A stretch of 64,000 nt of DNA from Ruminococcus sp. (GCA_015066865.1 SVNQ01000003.1:1-64000), one strand, 5' to 3'; positions 49,481 through 59,070 are shown, counted from the stretch's first letter. Translations and numbers: made by a program. The notes: generated by a model from the letters alone, not told the origin.

Positions 49481-50443
49481 ATGCAGATGAATCAGATGAA
49501 CGATGTTCCGGTGTACCTGTTTCTGGGATTTCTGGAAGCAGGCAAAACCAAATTTATTCAGGAAACACTGGAGGATGCACGATTTAACAACGGTGAAAAA
49601 ACGCTGCTTCTGCTCTGCGAGGAGGGCGAGGAAGAATACGATCCGACAAACTATCCGAGCAAGAATGTGTACCCCTATGTAATTGAGGAGAAAGAGGATT
49701 TCAATCCGCAGAACCTCAAGCGCATTTTGCAGGAATGCGGTGCAGCCCGTGTTGTGATTGAATATAATGGTATGTGGACGATTCAGGATCTGTTTGAGAA
49801 TCTGCCCGTGGAATGGGCGGTGTACCAGACCATGTGCTTTGTCGATTCCAACACATTTCTCAATTACAATGCAAACATGCGCAGTCTTGTCGTGGACAAG
49901 ATCAATGTTTCGGAGCTTGTGGTATTCAACCGTTTTGCAGTTGGCGAGATGGATCAGCTGGAATTTCACAAGATCGTTCGCGGCATCAGCCGCCGCACAC
50001 AGATTGCCTACGAAACCACTGACGGCGAGGTGGCATATGATGATATTGAAGATCCCCTTCCGTTCGACATTACGCAGGATGAGATCATCATTAAGGATGA
50101 GGATTATGCACTGTGGTACCGTGATATGATGGAGGAACCCGAAAAATATCATGGCAAGATCGTGCATTTCCGTGCAGTTGCCGCAGCTGACGGCTCATTT
50201 CCGAAGAACACCTTCGCTGCGGGCAGACATGTGATGACCTGCTGCGTGGATGACATCCAGTACTGCTGGATCGTTGCCGAATGGAGCAAGGCGGCAATGC
50301 TTGAAACACGCCAGTGGATCCATGTTACTGCAAAAATTTCCGTGCAGCGACATAAAATGTATCGTGGCAAAGGCCCTGTTCTTCAGGTGCAGGAGGTTGT
50401 CCTGACCAATGCACCGGCACAGGAAGTTGCAACATTTTACTAA
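49481..50443 (+). CDS. G3E-like GTPase fused to DUF1980/TIGR03943-like C-terminal domain
   Basis: VYLFLGFLEAGKTKFIQETL P-loop; C-terminal YHGKIVHFRAVAAADGSFPKNTFAAGRHVMTCCVDDIQYCWIVAEW...WIHVTAKISV resembles YcgQ/TIGR03943 family C-termini; no CxCC motif. Confidence 0.8.
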   Translation: MQMNQMNDVPVYLFLGFLEAGKTKFIQETLEDARFNNGEKTLLLLCEEGEEEYDPTNYPSKNVYPYVIEEKEDFNPQNLKRILQECGAARVVIEYNGMWTIQDLFENLPVEWAVYQTMCFVDSNTFLNYNANMRSLVVDKINVSELVVFNRFAVGEMDQLEFHKIVRGISRRTQIAYETTDGEVAYDDIEDPLPFDITQDEIIIKDEDYALWYRDMMEEPEKYHGKIVHFRAVAAADGSFPKNTFAAGRHVMTCCVDDIQYCWIVAEWSKAAMLETRQWIHVTAKISVQRHKMYRGKGPVLQVQEVVLTNAPAQEVATFY

Positions 50444-50452
50444 ATAATACGA

Positions 50453-50496
50453 TTCCCCGAACTCCAACAGACTCTTGTCTATTCAAGTTCGGGGAA
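50453..50496. terminator. Hairpin terminator after the G3E gene
   Basis: TTCCCCGAACT...AGTTCGGGGAA followed by CTTTTATAT. Confidence 0.75.
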
Positions 50497-50510
50497 CTTT
50501 TATATAAAGT

Positions 50511-50537
50511 AATCCCCCTACTTTCGCAGGGGGAATT
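50511..50537 (-). terminator. Terminator of the cohesin gene
   Basis: AATCCCCC...GGGGGAATT hairpin downstream of the minus-strand gene. Confidence 0.6.
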
Positions 50538-50576
50538 TTACTTTTTAGGAATTATCGTCCTTTGGAATCGGGAGAA

Positions 50577-51419
50577 TTAGTCTTCCTTCTTCTTAGCAAC
50601 GATAGCAACGCCACCCAGGATAGCTGCTGCAGCTGCTACACCAACGATCGGCAGAACATCAGTTGTGCCTGTTGCAGGAGAACCTGTGCCAGGAGTTGTG
50701 GATGTGGAAGTGCCTGTAGTTGTTGTAGTAGTAGTTGTTGTTGTGTCAGGAGTTGTGTCCGGAGTTGTCTCAGGAGTTGTGTCCGGAGTTGTCTCAGGAG
50801 TTGTGTCCGGAGTTGTCTCAGGAGTTGTGTCCGGAGTTGTCTCGGGAGTTGTGTCCGGAGTTGTCTCTTCTTCGCCAACGATCTTGATCCAGCCATCTAC
50901 TGCGTCAGCTGTCTTATCTGCAACGTAGTCAGCCTTAGTTGTTGTATCGCCCCAGATGTGATCCTTGCCCTCGAGGTCTACATCTGCATAGTTCAGCTCA
51001 AATACATCGCCAACCTTTGCATCCTTCGGGATTGTAACTGTCAGGCCAATGATAACAACATCAGTCTTGGAGTATGTTCTTGTGCTTGCGCCATTGATCC
51101 ATGCAAAGTTCTCTGTCTCAACTTCGCTCTTAGCACCTTCAATGGTCATCATCATTGTCTGAACATCATAGTCCATCTCGAATTCACATGCATCATCAAC
51201 GTCTACACCAAATGCAAATGCATTGATGCCCTTGTTTTCTGTCAGTGTGATTGCAACCGGAATTACGTTACCGCCATCCTTTGCAAGATCCTTTACATCT
51301 ACTTCAACCTGCTGGATCTCAACTGTAGCACCATCAGCGGACGCAGAAGCAGGAATTGCTGCTGCACATGCAACCAGAGACATTGCAGCAACAGCTGCCA
51401 TAACCTTCTTGAAATTCAT
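50577..51419 (-). CDS. Cell-surface single-cohesin protein (ScaE-like anchoring scaffoldin) with Thr/Pro linker and sortase-like C-terminal signal
   Basis: Signal peptide; cohesin-like VEIQQVEVDVKDLAKDGGNVIPVAITLTENKGINAFAFGVDVD...DVVIIGLTVTIPKDAKVGDVFELNYADVD; (TPETTPDT)n; C-terminal SPATG...LPIVGVAAAAAILGGVAIVAKKKED. Confidence 0.8.
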   Translation of the reverse strand: MNFKKVMAAVAAMSLVACAAAIPASASADGATVEIQQVEVDVKDLAKDGGNVIPVAITLTENKGINAFAFGVDVDDACEFEMDYDVQTMMMTIEGAKSEVETENFAWINGASTRTYSKTDVVIIGLTVTIPKDAKVGDVFELNYADVDLEGKDHIWGDTTTKADYVADKTADAVDGWIKIVGEEETTPDTTPETTPDTTPETTPDTTPETTPDTTPETTPDTTPDTTTTTTTTTTGTSTSTTPGTGSPATGTTDVLPIVGVAAAAAILGGVAIVAKKKED

Positions 51420-51495
51420 AGTTATTTTTTCCTTTCAATTAAATTTATCTGTATGTGCCGTGCCAAGCACGGCACACTACATTCGTTAAAAACGA

Positions 51496-53595
51496 TTATT
51501 CAGCATCAACGTAGAGAACTTCTTTCCAAAGATCTGCTACGGGTCTGCCCGGGTTTGCACCCTTATTAGCTGCAAATACCAGAATACCTGCTGCATCAAG
51601 TGCGTTCAGGTCGGAGCCATCAGCGCCGCAATCTCTGGATTCGCCATCTACGTCAGCCAGGAAGTATGCCAGAGTTTCCAGCGCTACATCCTCGTCAGAG
51701 TAGAGTGTTGCACTACCATTTGCACCCTTGGTTGCTGCATAAACCAGTACTTCAGCTGCGTCATTTGCATTTGCTACGCTGTCCAGGTTTGCATCGCCCT
51801 TAACGCCTACGAAAATTTTAACGTCTGCGTTCTTAACAAGAACAGGCTCAGAACCTACGGGTGTGTAGTATACATATACAGGACTTGCTACATAAGCAGC
51901 GCCCATTTCCTCAAATACCATTGCAGGTGTCAGATTTTCAACCGGACCATTTGCATCCAGACCGAAGGAAATCTGAGACATTACATCGTATTCAGTCTCA
52001 TCAACGATCAGCTTTGCAGAGACAAGCAGCTCCTCAGGAAGCAGAACTGTTTCATCGTGAGAGAAGAAATAGTTTACGCTGTCGCCAACAACTACAACCT
52101 TGTCTACCAGACCGGGATCCTGATTGGGCTCTGTTGTATCAGGCTCTGTTGTATCAGGCTCTGTTGTATCAGGCTCTGTGGAATCGGGCTCTGTGGAATC
52201 AGGTTCTGTGGAATCGGGCTCTGTAGAATCAGGCTCTGTAGAATCAGGCTCTGTAGAATCGGGCTCTGTAGAGTCGGGCTCTGTGGAGTCGGGTTCTGTA
52301 GAATCAGGCTCTGTGGAGTCGGGCTCTGTTGTATCAGGCTCATCATCTTCTTCAACGGTGTATGTAATTACTCTCTTAATATCAAGAGATGCAGTACCGC
52401 TCAGGGTATCCATATCACCATTTGCGCTTGCGTCAACAACCTTAACAACGTCAAATGTAACGATGTCAAAACCATTCTTTTCTTCCTTAGCCTGGAAGTA
52501 TGCTCTCAGAGCTTCAACATCAACATTATCTGTCATTGTGCCGCTTACAGAAGCTTCAGCAGCACCATTCTGCAGAGAACCGCTTACAGTTACCTCTGTG
52601 ATGGATTCTGCTACAGCTGCCAGATCTTCAACAGTTACATCAAGTCTATATTCGCCGTCAGAAGCTTCACTTACCTTTGTGATAGCCTTTGCCAGAACCT
52701 TCGTAACAATGGACTTGTCAAGAACTTCAGCAACAGTATCCGGGATCTCATCCACAACATCATACTTGTCTACATACTTCTTGCCTTCGTAATCCTTGTT
52801 CTTGAGGTCTGCCTTGATCTGTGCAATGATGTCATCGCAATTTGCACCTGTGTAAGACTTTTCTTCGCTAACCATGGGAAGATAATTAAACTTCTCAACA
52901 CCCTTTTCAGCCTTCTTCAGAATCTTTGCAGCAACAGCAGGATCTACAGAAGCAAGGCTGTACTTCAGATATTCCATTCTTGTCTGAATGTAGCCAGGAA
53001 TATCCATTTCGCCATCTTCGGTTGTAACGATTGTTACATCATAAGGAACCTCAGTGGAAACCATCAGATCAGCAGTATTGATCTTGAGAACAACTTCACC
53101 GTCAAAAACGCCGGTCTCTACGAAAACATCTTCGCCGAGTTCCTTAGACAGGAATTCAGAAACATCTGCGCTGGAATCATAGCTTACATCCACTGTGATT
53201 GCAACAGTCTTTGCATCCTTAGAAATCTCAACCTTTGCGTTGCCGCTTGCGACCATGTTCTTAAGAACAGTCTTGTAAAAGCTTCCGCCGGTTTCAATGG
53301 ATTCTGCCAGTTCACTGCCGCTGATTACAGTAGTCTTACCAGCCATGGAGTTTACAGCATTGAACATTACAACGTTCCACATAGAGCTCTGCTCATATAC
53401 ACGCTCTGTATCAGTGGAAGATACCAGCTTTGCATAATCGCCACTTGTAGGAACACTCAAGAATGTATCTACTGTAAGGGTTGTTGTAGTCGCAGGAGCA
53501 TCTTCAGCCAAAGCAACACACAACAGAGTTTGTGTCAGAGCAACCGGTACTGCAATCGCAGCAGCCATCGCTCTTTTCAGGAATGACTTCTTCAT
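51496..53595 (-). CDS. Large secreted protein of unknown function with EPDST repeat and atypical C-terminal dockerin
   Basis: Signal peptide; 400-aa unrecognised N-terminal region; (TEPDS)n; GVKGDANLDSVANANDAAEVLVYAATKGA...DVDGESRDCGADGSDLNALDAAGILVFAANKGA. Confidence 0.85.
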   Translation of the reverse strand: MKKSFLKRAMAAAIAVPVALTQTLLCVALAEDAPATTTTLTVDTFLSVPTSGDYAKLVSSTDTERVYEQSSMWNVVMFNAVNSMAGKTTVISGSELAESIETGGSFYKTVLKNMVASGNAKVEISKDAKTVAITVDVSYDSSADVSEFLSKELGEDVFVETGVFDGEVVLKINTADLMVSTEVPYDVTIVTTEDGEMDIPGYIQTRMEYLKYSLASVDPAVAAKILKKAEKGVEKFNYLPMVSEEKSYTGANCDDIIAQIKADLKNKDYEGKKYVDKYDVVDEIPDTVAEVLDKSIVTKVLAKAITKVSEASDGEYRLDVTVEDLAAVAESITEVTVSGSLQNGAAEASVSGTMTDNVDVEALRAYFQAKEEKNGFDIVTFDVVKVVDASANGDMDTLSGTASLDIKRVITYTVEEDDEPDTTEPDSTEPDSTEPDSTEPDSTEPDSTEPDSTEPDSTEPDSTEPDSTEPDSTEPDTTEPDTTEPDTTEPNQDPGLVDKVVVVGDSVNYFFSHDETVLLPEELLVSAKLIVDETEYDVMSQISFGLDANGPVENLTPAMVFEEMGAAYVASPVYVYYTPVGSEPVLVKNADVKIFVGVKGDANLDSVANANDAAEVLVYAATKGANGSATLYSDEDVALETLAYFLADVDGESRDCGADGSDLNALDAAGILVFAANKGANPGRPVADLWKEVLYVDAE
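52129..52340 (-). repeat. 15-bp tandem repeat (14 units) encoding [ST]TEPD
   Basis: ggctctgt(g/a)gaatc / ggctctgttgtatc units inside the 51496-53595 CDS. Confidence 0.92.
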
Positions 53596-53912
53596 GTTCG
53601 ATTACCTCTCTCTACTTTTGATAATTTATTTTTTACGCCGGAACAGCTCGCTTCTCGCTCATACAAACTGCCTTATATGTAATCGCCATTCCATTGTATT
53701 CCCAAACATTTCAGCATCAAAAAGGCGCTAAAACGTTTTATATCATATATTTTATCACATATTTCAAGGATTGTCAAGACGACTTTCTTTTTTTCTTTGA
53801 AAATATTGCATGAACATTCTTCCACTTTTTATTGCATTTGCACAAAGAGGATAGATTTTTTACCCATATCGGCTCATTCATTGCCTATAATGCACAACGT
53901 TTTTCACACATA

Positions 53913-53946
53913 TCGGGCGGATGGGCATCATTTCCCATCCGCCCGA
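53913..53946. terminator. Strong hairpin downstream of second htrA
   Basis: TCGGGCGGATGGG/CCCATCCGCCCGA 13-bp perfect stem; no clear U run. Confidence 0.5.
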
Positions 53947-54003
53947 CCGTAAAGATAAGGAGAATTTTGTCATATCATACAAATTGTCATTTATGAGCCG
54001 GCA

Positions 54004-55434
54004 TTATCTCTGCGGTTTCACTTCCTGCAGAACCAGATCAATTTTCAGCTCCTCACCGGCTCTGAACACCTTAAGTGTAATGGTATCACCGGCATTATAT
54101 TCCTCTTTCACTTTGTTCAGCTCGTCGGTTGTGGTGACTGCAACGCCCTGAATTTCAGTGATGATGTCGCCCTGACGCAGACCTGCAAGCTCCGCTGCAC
54201 TGCCGGGGCTGACAGAAACAACATACACGCCCTCCGGCATACCGAAACGCTGTGCAGCCTCCTCGCCCACGTTGGAACTTGTGATTCCAAGCTGCGGTCT
54301 GCCTGCCACATAACCATAATTGATGAGGTCGTCGATGATTTCTGCTGCATCGGAAATCGGGATGGCAAATGCCAGACCCTCAACGGACGCTGCAGAGGAT
54401 GCATAGTTGGAAGAAATCTTCGCAGAATTGATACCGATGACCTGACCGTAGCTGTTGAGCAGCGGGCCGCCGGAGTTGCCGCTATTAATAGAGGTATCCG
54501 TCTGAATAAGCGTCATATCCTTTTCGTTGATGGTCACTTCACGATTGAGGGCGGAAACGATGCCGCAGGTAGTCGTACCGAACAGCTCAAAACCGAGGGG
54601 GTTTCCGATGGCAACCACCAGCTCACCCACACGGAGTGTGTCGCTGTTGCCAAATTCCGCAGGCACGAGGCCTTCCGCTTCAATTTTGAGCACGGCAAGG
54701 TCAGTTTCAAGGTCGTAGCCGACGATTTCCGCATCATACTCTGTGGATTCCTCGTCACCCATGACTACACTGACGCTGGTCGCCTTACCGCTTCCACTCT
54801 GACTGTCGCTGTCATAAATGCAGTGGGCATTGGTGATAATATAGCCATCCTCATTGAGGACGATACCCGTACCCGTGCCGGGAATCTGCTGTGTCGGGCC
54901 TTCGTACTGGTAGAATCCCCAGTTGTAGATTTCTGTACGCTCAAAAATCGCACTGATGCCGACAACGGATGGCAGTGCCTTGTCCACAATGTCGGGAATA
55001 CTCAGTGCATCTTCAGCTGCCGCCATGCTGATCCAGCTTGCACCGGAACCGTTGCTTTGATTCTGGGTTTCAGCTGAATCGTCATTTTTTTCTGCCTTTT
55101 CCTCTTTGCTCTCGCCGGAATCGACACCGCTGCTTGTTTCGGAACGATTCAATTCCTTATTGCTGCCCAGAAACTTGTAAACCTCAATGGAGGATACGGA
55201 AACTATGGCAATTGCAGCAAGCGCAGCCACGATTTTGAGAAATGTTTTTCCGCCGCCGCCTTTTTTGGGTGATTCATTCGGATCGGAATAATAGCTGACA
55301 TAACTGGATGTACCGTTATCGCTCTGGTAACCGCCGTTCTGATAGCCGCCCTGATAACCGTTATTCTGATAATACGCATTGTAGTCTACGGGATTCTGTT
55401 CAGGATTTGTTCTGTTCTCATTCGGATCAAACAT
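54004..55434 (-). CDS. HtrA/DegP-like S1C serine protease with TM anchor and PDZ domain (second copy in window)
   Basis: ITNAHCIYD, ETDLAVLKI, NSGNSGGPLLN catalytic motifs; C-terminal PDZ. Confidence 0.95.
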   Translation of the reverse strand: MFDPNENRTNPEQNPVDYNAYYQNNGYQGGYQNGGYQSDNGTSSYVSYYSDPNESPKKGGGGKTFLKIVAALAAIAIVSVSSIEVYKFLGSNKELNRSETSSGVDSGESKEEKAEKNDDSAETQNQSNGSGASWISMAAAEDALSIPDIVDKALPSVVGISAIFERTEIYNWGFYQYEGPTQQIPGTGTGIVLNEDGYIITNAHCIYDSDSQSGSGKATSVSVVMGDEESTEYDAEIVGYDLETDLAVLKIEAEGLVPAEFGNSDTLRVGELVVAIGNPLGFELFGTTTCGIVSALNREVTINEKDMTLIQTDTSINSGNSGGPLLNSYGQVIGINSAKISSNYASSAASVEGLAFAIPISDAAEIIDDLINYGYVAGRPQLGITSSNVGEEAAQRFGMPEGVYVVSVSPGSAAELAGLRQGDIITEIQGVAVTTTDELNKVKEEYNAGDTITLKVFRAGEELKIDLVLQEVKPQR

Positions 55435-55723
55435 CTTCCATCTTCCTTTCTGTATAGCACACAGCGTGCATCTTCCTGCAATCGCTGCTGTTTTTCTTCG
55501 ACATTATTTATTATACTCTCAAATGTGATAATTTCATGATAGCAAACAGAAAAGATGTTGGAACAATGAGGATGGTCAATCCTCCGTTCTGTCACATATA
55601 TGACAAAATGCCGCTGTTCAGACAAAAACGGCTTTTCTCCGCAAAGCGAAGAAAAGCCGCTGTACATTATAAAACGCAATCGCAAAAGCATTCTTTTGCA
55701 CAAAAGGACAATTTCTGCGTATT

Positions 55724-56686
55724 CTACTGAAGATAGGTTTCAATATGATACCTTGGTCTTCGTTTTGTTTCGAGATAAATTTTTCCGATATACTCGCCCA
55801 CAATGCCGATACTCAAAAGCTGCAGACCGCCGATCCCCCACACAGACACGGCAAGGAACGTCCAGCCAACAACGGTATAGCCCAGAAAATGGCGTATCAG
55901 CACATACACGAGCATCGCAAGGCTCACCAGAAAAATAGCAAACCCCAAAAACGTGATCATACGGATGGGTTTGATGGACAGCGAGGTCACGCCCTCAAAG
56001 GCGAATGCCAGCATCTTGCGCAGGGGATATTTGGATTCTCCCTGCATGCGGGGCGCACGGGCATAATACACCTCGCCTGTGCGGAATCCCAGCATCGGCA
56101 CAAGACCGCGAAGGAACACGTTAACTTCCTCATAGCCCGAAAGCTCCGCCAGCACACGGCTGCTCATAAGCCGGTAATCCGCGTGGTCATACACCAGCTC
56201 CACACCCATGGCACGCATCATTTTATAATAAGTCTGCGCCGTTCCCCTCTTAAAAGCACTGTCCGATGTTCTGTCACGGCGCACGCCATAAACGATCTCA
56301 CAGCCGTCAAGGAACTGCTCCACCATCCCGTCAATGGCATTAATATCATCCTGCAGGTCGGCGTCAAGGGAAATTGCCGCATCACACTGGCTTCGCACCG
56401 TCATCAGCCCTGCAAGCAGCGCTCGCTGATGGCCGCAGTTTCTGGAAAGCCGAATCCCACGAAACACGGCATTTTCAGCATGGAGCGATTCAATACAGCG
56501 CCATGTTTCATCCTTTGAGCCATCATCCACAAACACAATGCGGCTGTTCTGTGAGATTTTTTCCTGCTGCACGAGCTGCGCAAGCTTTTCCTGCATTTTT
56601 TTCGCCGAAACAGGCAGTGCTTCCTCCTCATTATAGCAGGGAACCACCAAATAGATAACGGGGCTTGTCTTTTCCGGATTCATCAT
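55724..56686 (-). CDS. Glycosyltransferase family 2 (GtrB/DPM1-like, two C-terminal TM)
   Basis: VIYLVVPCYNEEEALPVSAKKMQEKLAQL...FVDDGSKDETW...AISLDADLQDDINAIDGMVEQF. Confidence 0.93.
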   Translation of the reverse strand: MMNPEKTSPVIYLVVPCYNEEEALPVSAKKMQEKLAQLVQQEKISQNSRIVFVDDGSKDETWRCIESLHAENAVFRGIRLSRNCGHQRALLAGLMTVRSQCDAAISLDADLQDDINAIDGMVEQFLDGCEIVYGVRRDRTSDSAFKRGTAQTYYKMMRAMGVELVYDHADYRLMSSRVLAELSGYEEVNVFLRGLVPMLGFRTGEVYYARAPRMQGESKYPLRKMLAFAFEGVTSLSIKPIRMITFLGFAIFLVSLAMLVYVLIRHFLGYTVVGWTFLAVSVWGIGGLQLLSIGIVGEYIGKIYLETKRRPRYHIETYLQ

Positions 56687-56692
56687 ATACGC

Positions 56693-57769
56693 TTAATCCC
56701 AGCTCGGATTGCCGCCGGCGCTCTGTTCGGATGCGTAAACAAGGATCTTGGCAGCATCCGATGCATCCAAATTACCGCTTCCGTCAACATCACCGAGTGT
56801 CTTCGCAGATTCATCAAGCGTTCCGCTGCCGCCTGCACCGACATCGCTGGCATGTACCAGAATTTCAGCGGCATCCTTGGCGTCCACGTTTCTGTCACCT
56901 GTTACGTCGCCCTTGATTTCCAGTACTTTTTTGAGCTGCTCAATTGTCTGATCCGCAATGACACGATGACCTTCTGCTGTGGGATTCACATTCAGCTCAT
57001 CCAGGTGCACATATTGATATGCCTTGCCGGCAAATGCACTGTGGACGTCCAATACGTCATAACCATACTCAGCGGACAGCTCAGTAATCGCTTCATTTAC
57101 GGATGTATTCAGCGTATTTGTCACGATACCGCTGACTGTTGTATAGGCAAATTTTCTTTTATCGGACAATTCATCCAGATTTTCGATGGTATCAATGGGG
57201 TTGTACACGTTCTCAAATACAATGTGCGCATCGGAATATGCCGAAAGCTGTTTGCCGATTTCAAGCATATTTTCCTTCGCAGGCACGGCATTGGATTTTA
57301 CTGCCTGCGTCAGATCTGCCGCGTAGAACTGCAGATCCATCTCTGTCAGATTGTAGTCTGCCAGCTGTGCAAAAAACACATCGGAAAACCTTTCAAACTT
57401 AAACTTCTCCATAAATCCATTCGCAGTTTCCATGAAAGGATCCATAATATCGTGAATACCGACATTCACGATGATCACATCCGCATGCTCCAGTGCAGTG
57501 CGCACCTCGGAATCATTCAAGGAATCCAGCACATCCTTCGTTGTACCGCCTTCGAATGAAAAATTGCGCAGTTCTGCGTCGAACGCTTCCTCCACCAGCT
57601 GCACATAGGATTTCTCACCCTCTGCAAGATCTGCGCCAAAGGAGATGCTGTCGCCAAGCACTACGATTTTAGTATCTTCTGCCGCACCTGCGCTGTATCC
57701 GCCGGCTGCACCCAATGTCATAACAGCTGTCATCGCTGCTGCAGCCCACTTCTTCAGTTTCATTTTCAT
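56693..57769 (-). CDS. Secreted SGNH/GDSL hydrolase with C-terminal dockerin
   Basis: KIVVLGDSISFGADLAEGEKSYVQLVEEAF...VNVGIHDI...HRVIADQTI; dockerin GDVTGDRNVDAKDAAEILVHASDVGAGG...GDVDGSGNLDASDAAKILVYASEQSAGG. Confidence 0.9.
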   Translation of the reverse strand: MKMKLKKWAAAAMTAVMTLGAAGGYSAGAAEDTKIVVLGDSISFGADLAEGEKSYVQLVEEAFDAELRNFSFEGGTTKDVLDSLNDSEVRTALEHADVIIVNVGIHDIMDPFMETANGFMEKFKFERFSDVFFAQLADYNLTEMDLQFYAADLTQAVKSNAVPAKENMLEIGKQLSAYSDAHIVFENVYNPIDTIENLDELSDKRKFAYTTVSGIVTNTLNTSVNEAITELSAEYGYDVLDVHSAFAGKAYQYVHLDELNVNPTAEGHRVIADQTIEQLKKVLEIKGDVTGDRNVDAKDAAEILVHASDVGAGGSGTLDESAKTLGDVDGSGNLDASDAAKILVYASEQSAGGNPSWD

Positions 57770-57874
57770 TCATCCATACCTCCATATTTTTTGCAGACAG
57801 TTCTGCATTCTCTATTGTATAACAGAACCGCCATACCTGTCAAGGATATTACAACCGGTAATTTCCGGAAAGCA

Positions 57875-58801
57875 TCAGAATTTTTTTTGTTTGAGCATCA
57901 AAAATGCTACAATAGCCGTCACCAGAAGTGAAAGCACCGTTGGGAACCATGTATACGGCAGCGGAAGTCCACTGGTATTCATGCCATAAAAACTAAAGAT
58001 CATGGTCGGGATCGCCATAATAATGGTTGCAACCGTCAGCCGCCACATCACGATATTCAGGTTATTCGAGATGACGGATGCGAACGCCTCCACCATACTT
58101 GACAAAATGCCCGAATAGATGTTGCTCATCTCAATTGCCTGCCGCACCTCAATGAGGACGTCCTCCAGCAGCTCCTGATCCTCCTCGTAGAGCTTGATGG
58201 TTCTGCCTCGCAGCAGCTTTTCAATGGTGACCTCGTTCGCTTTGAGTGATGTGGAGAAGTATACGAGGGACTTCTCCAGTTCCAGCATCTGCACAAGTTC
58301 CTTGTTCTTCATTGCACCGCTCAGACGCTGCTCCATGGTGTACGAGGTCTTGTCGATCTGTTTGAGGTACATCAGGTAGAATGCCGTAATACGCAGCAAA
58401 AGCTGCATCACAAAGCGTGTTTTCATGCGTGTCTGCACACCGCGCACCGTACCGTTTGCCATATCATGCAGCACACGGCTGTCCTTGAGCGTGATGGTGA
58501 ACACATAGTCCTCGGTAATGATAATGCCCAAAGGCATGGTGAAAAACAGGATTGTCTCCTCGGTCTGGATCTCGGACATTGCGGTATCGACGATGATCAG
58601 CGTCTGGTCGTCCTCACGTTCAATACGGGACGATTCCTCTTCGTCGAGGGACGAACGGACGAAACCGCTGTCGAGTCCATAGGTTTCGATGAGCTGCTGG
58701 ATTTCCTGCGCCGTCGGATCTACAACCGAAATCCAACATCCCGGCGAGGGTACAGCAACCTCACGCACGCAGTTGTCCTGCGTCTGAAAAAAATGAATCA
58801 T
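57875..58801 (-). CDS. CorA-family divalent cation transporter
   Basis: C-terminal two-TM region with IPTMIFSFYGMNTSGLPLP (GMN motif). Confidence 0.93.
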   Translation of the reverse strand: MIHFFQTQDNCVREVAVPSPGCWISVVDPTAQEIQQLIETYGLDSGFVRSSLDEEESSRIEREDDQTLIIVDTAMSEIQTEETILFFTMPLGIIITEDYVFTITLKDSRVLHDMANGTVRGVQTRMKTRFVMQLLLRITAFYLMYLKQIDKTSYTMEQRLSGAMKNKELVQMLELEKSLVYFSTSLKANEVTIEKLLRGRTIKLYEEDQELLEDVLIEVRQAIEMSNIYSGILSSMVEAFASVISNNLNIVMWRLTVATIIMAIPTMIFSFYGMNTSGLPLPYTWFPTVLSLLVTAIVAFLMLKQKKF

Positions 58802-59037
58802 GATTCATGCCGCCTTTCTATGCTGACGGCACACGGACGCCGTCAGTTTTTGGATTCGCTCGCCCATACGGGTCCGTACTCATGATGCCACCTCCACGGT
58901 TTGAATTTCTCAGTTCGCCCACAAAGGGCGATACTTAATTATATTATAACAGATTATTATGGGATTTGCAAGCATTTCGGGGAATTTTTTTGCAGCGGTG
59001 CAAAAGCGTAAAATTCTTCCCATCACTGCCTAAAAAA

Positions 59038-59060
59038 CGCCCGACACAATGTCGGGCGTT
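59038..59060 (-). terminator. Terminator hairpin
   Basis: ACGCCCGACA...TGTCGGGCGT with adjacent A/T runs. Confidence 0.75.
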
Positions 59061-59070
59061 TCGCCGATGC

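Noticed and set aside
48257-50167. 636-aa minus-strand ORF across the two CobW genes
   Set aside because: Antisense to two well supported GTPase genes; its His/Met/Val-rich repeats are just the reverse reading of the His repeat.
50750-50870. 24-bp repeats considered as a separate repeat element
   Set aside because: In-frame (TPETTPDT)n linker of the cohesin protein.
52129-52340. Regular repeats considered as CRISPR
   Set aside because: 15-bp units, no spacers, in-frame within a CDS (TEPDS linker).
52057-53586. 509-aa plus-strand ORF rich in Cys/Ile
   Set aside because: Antisense to the 699-aa dockerin protein; the CGIGLCRIRLC repeat is the reverse reading of the TEPDS linker.
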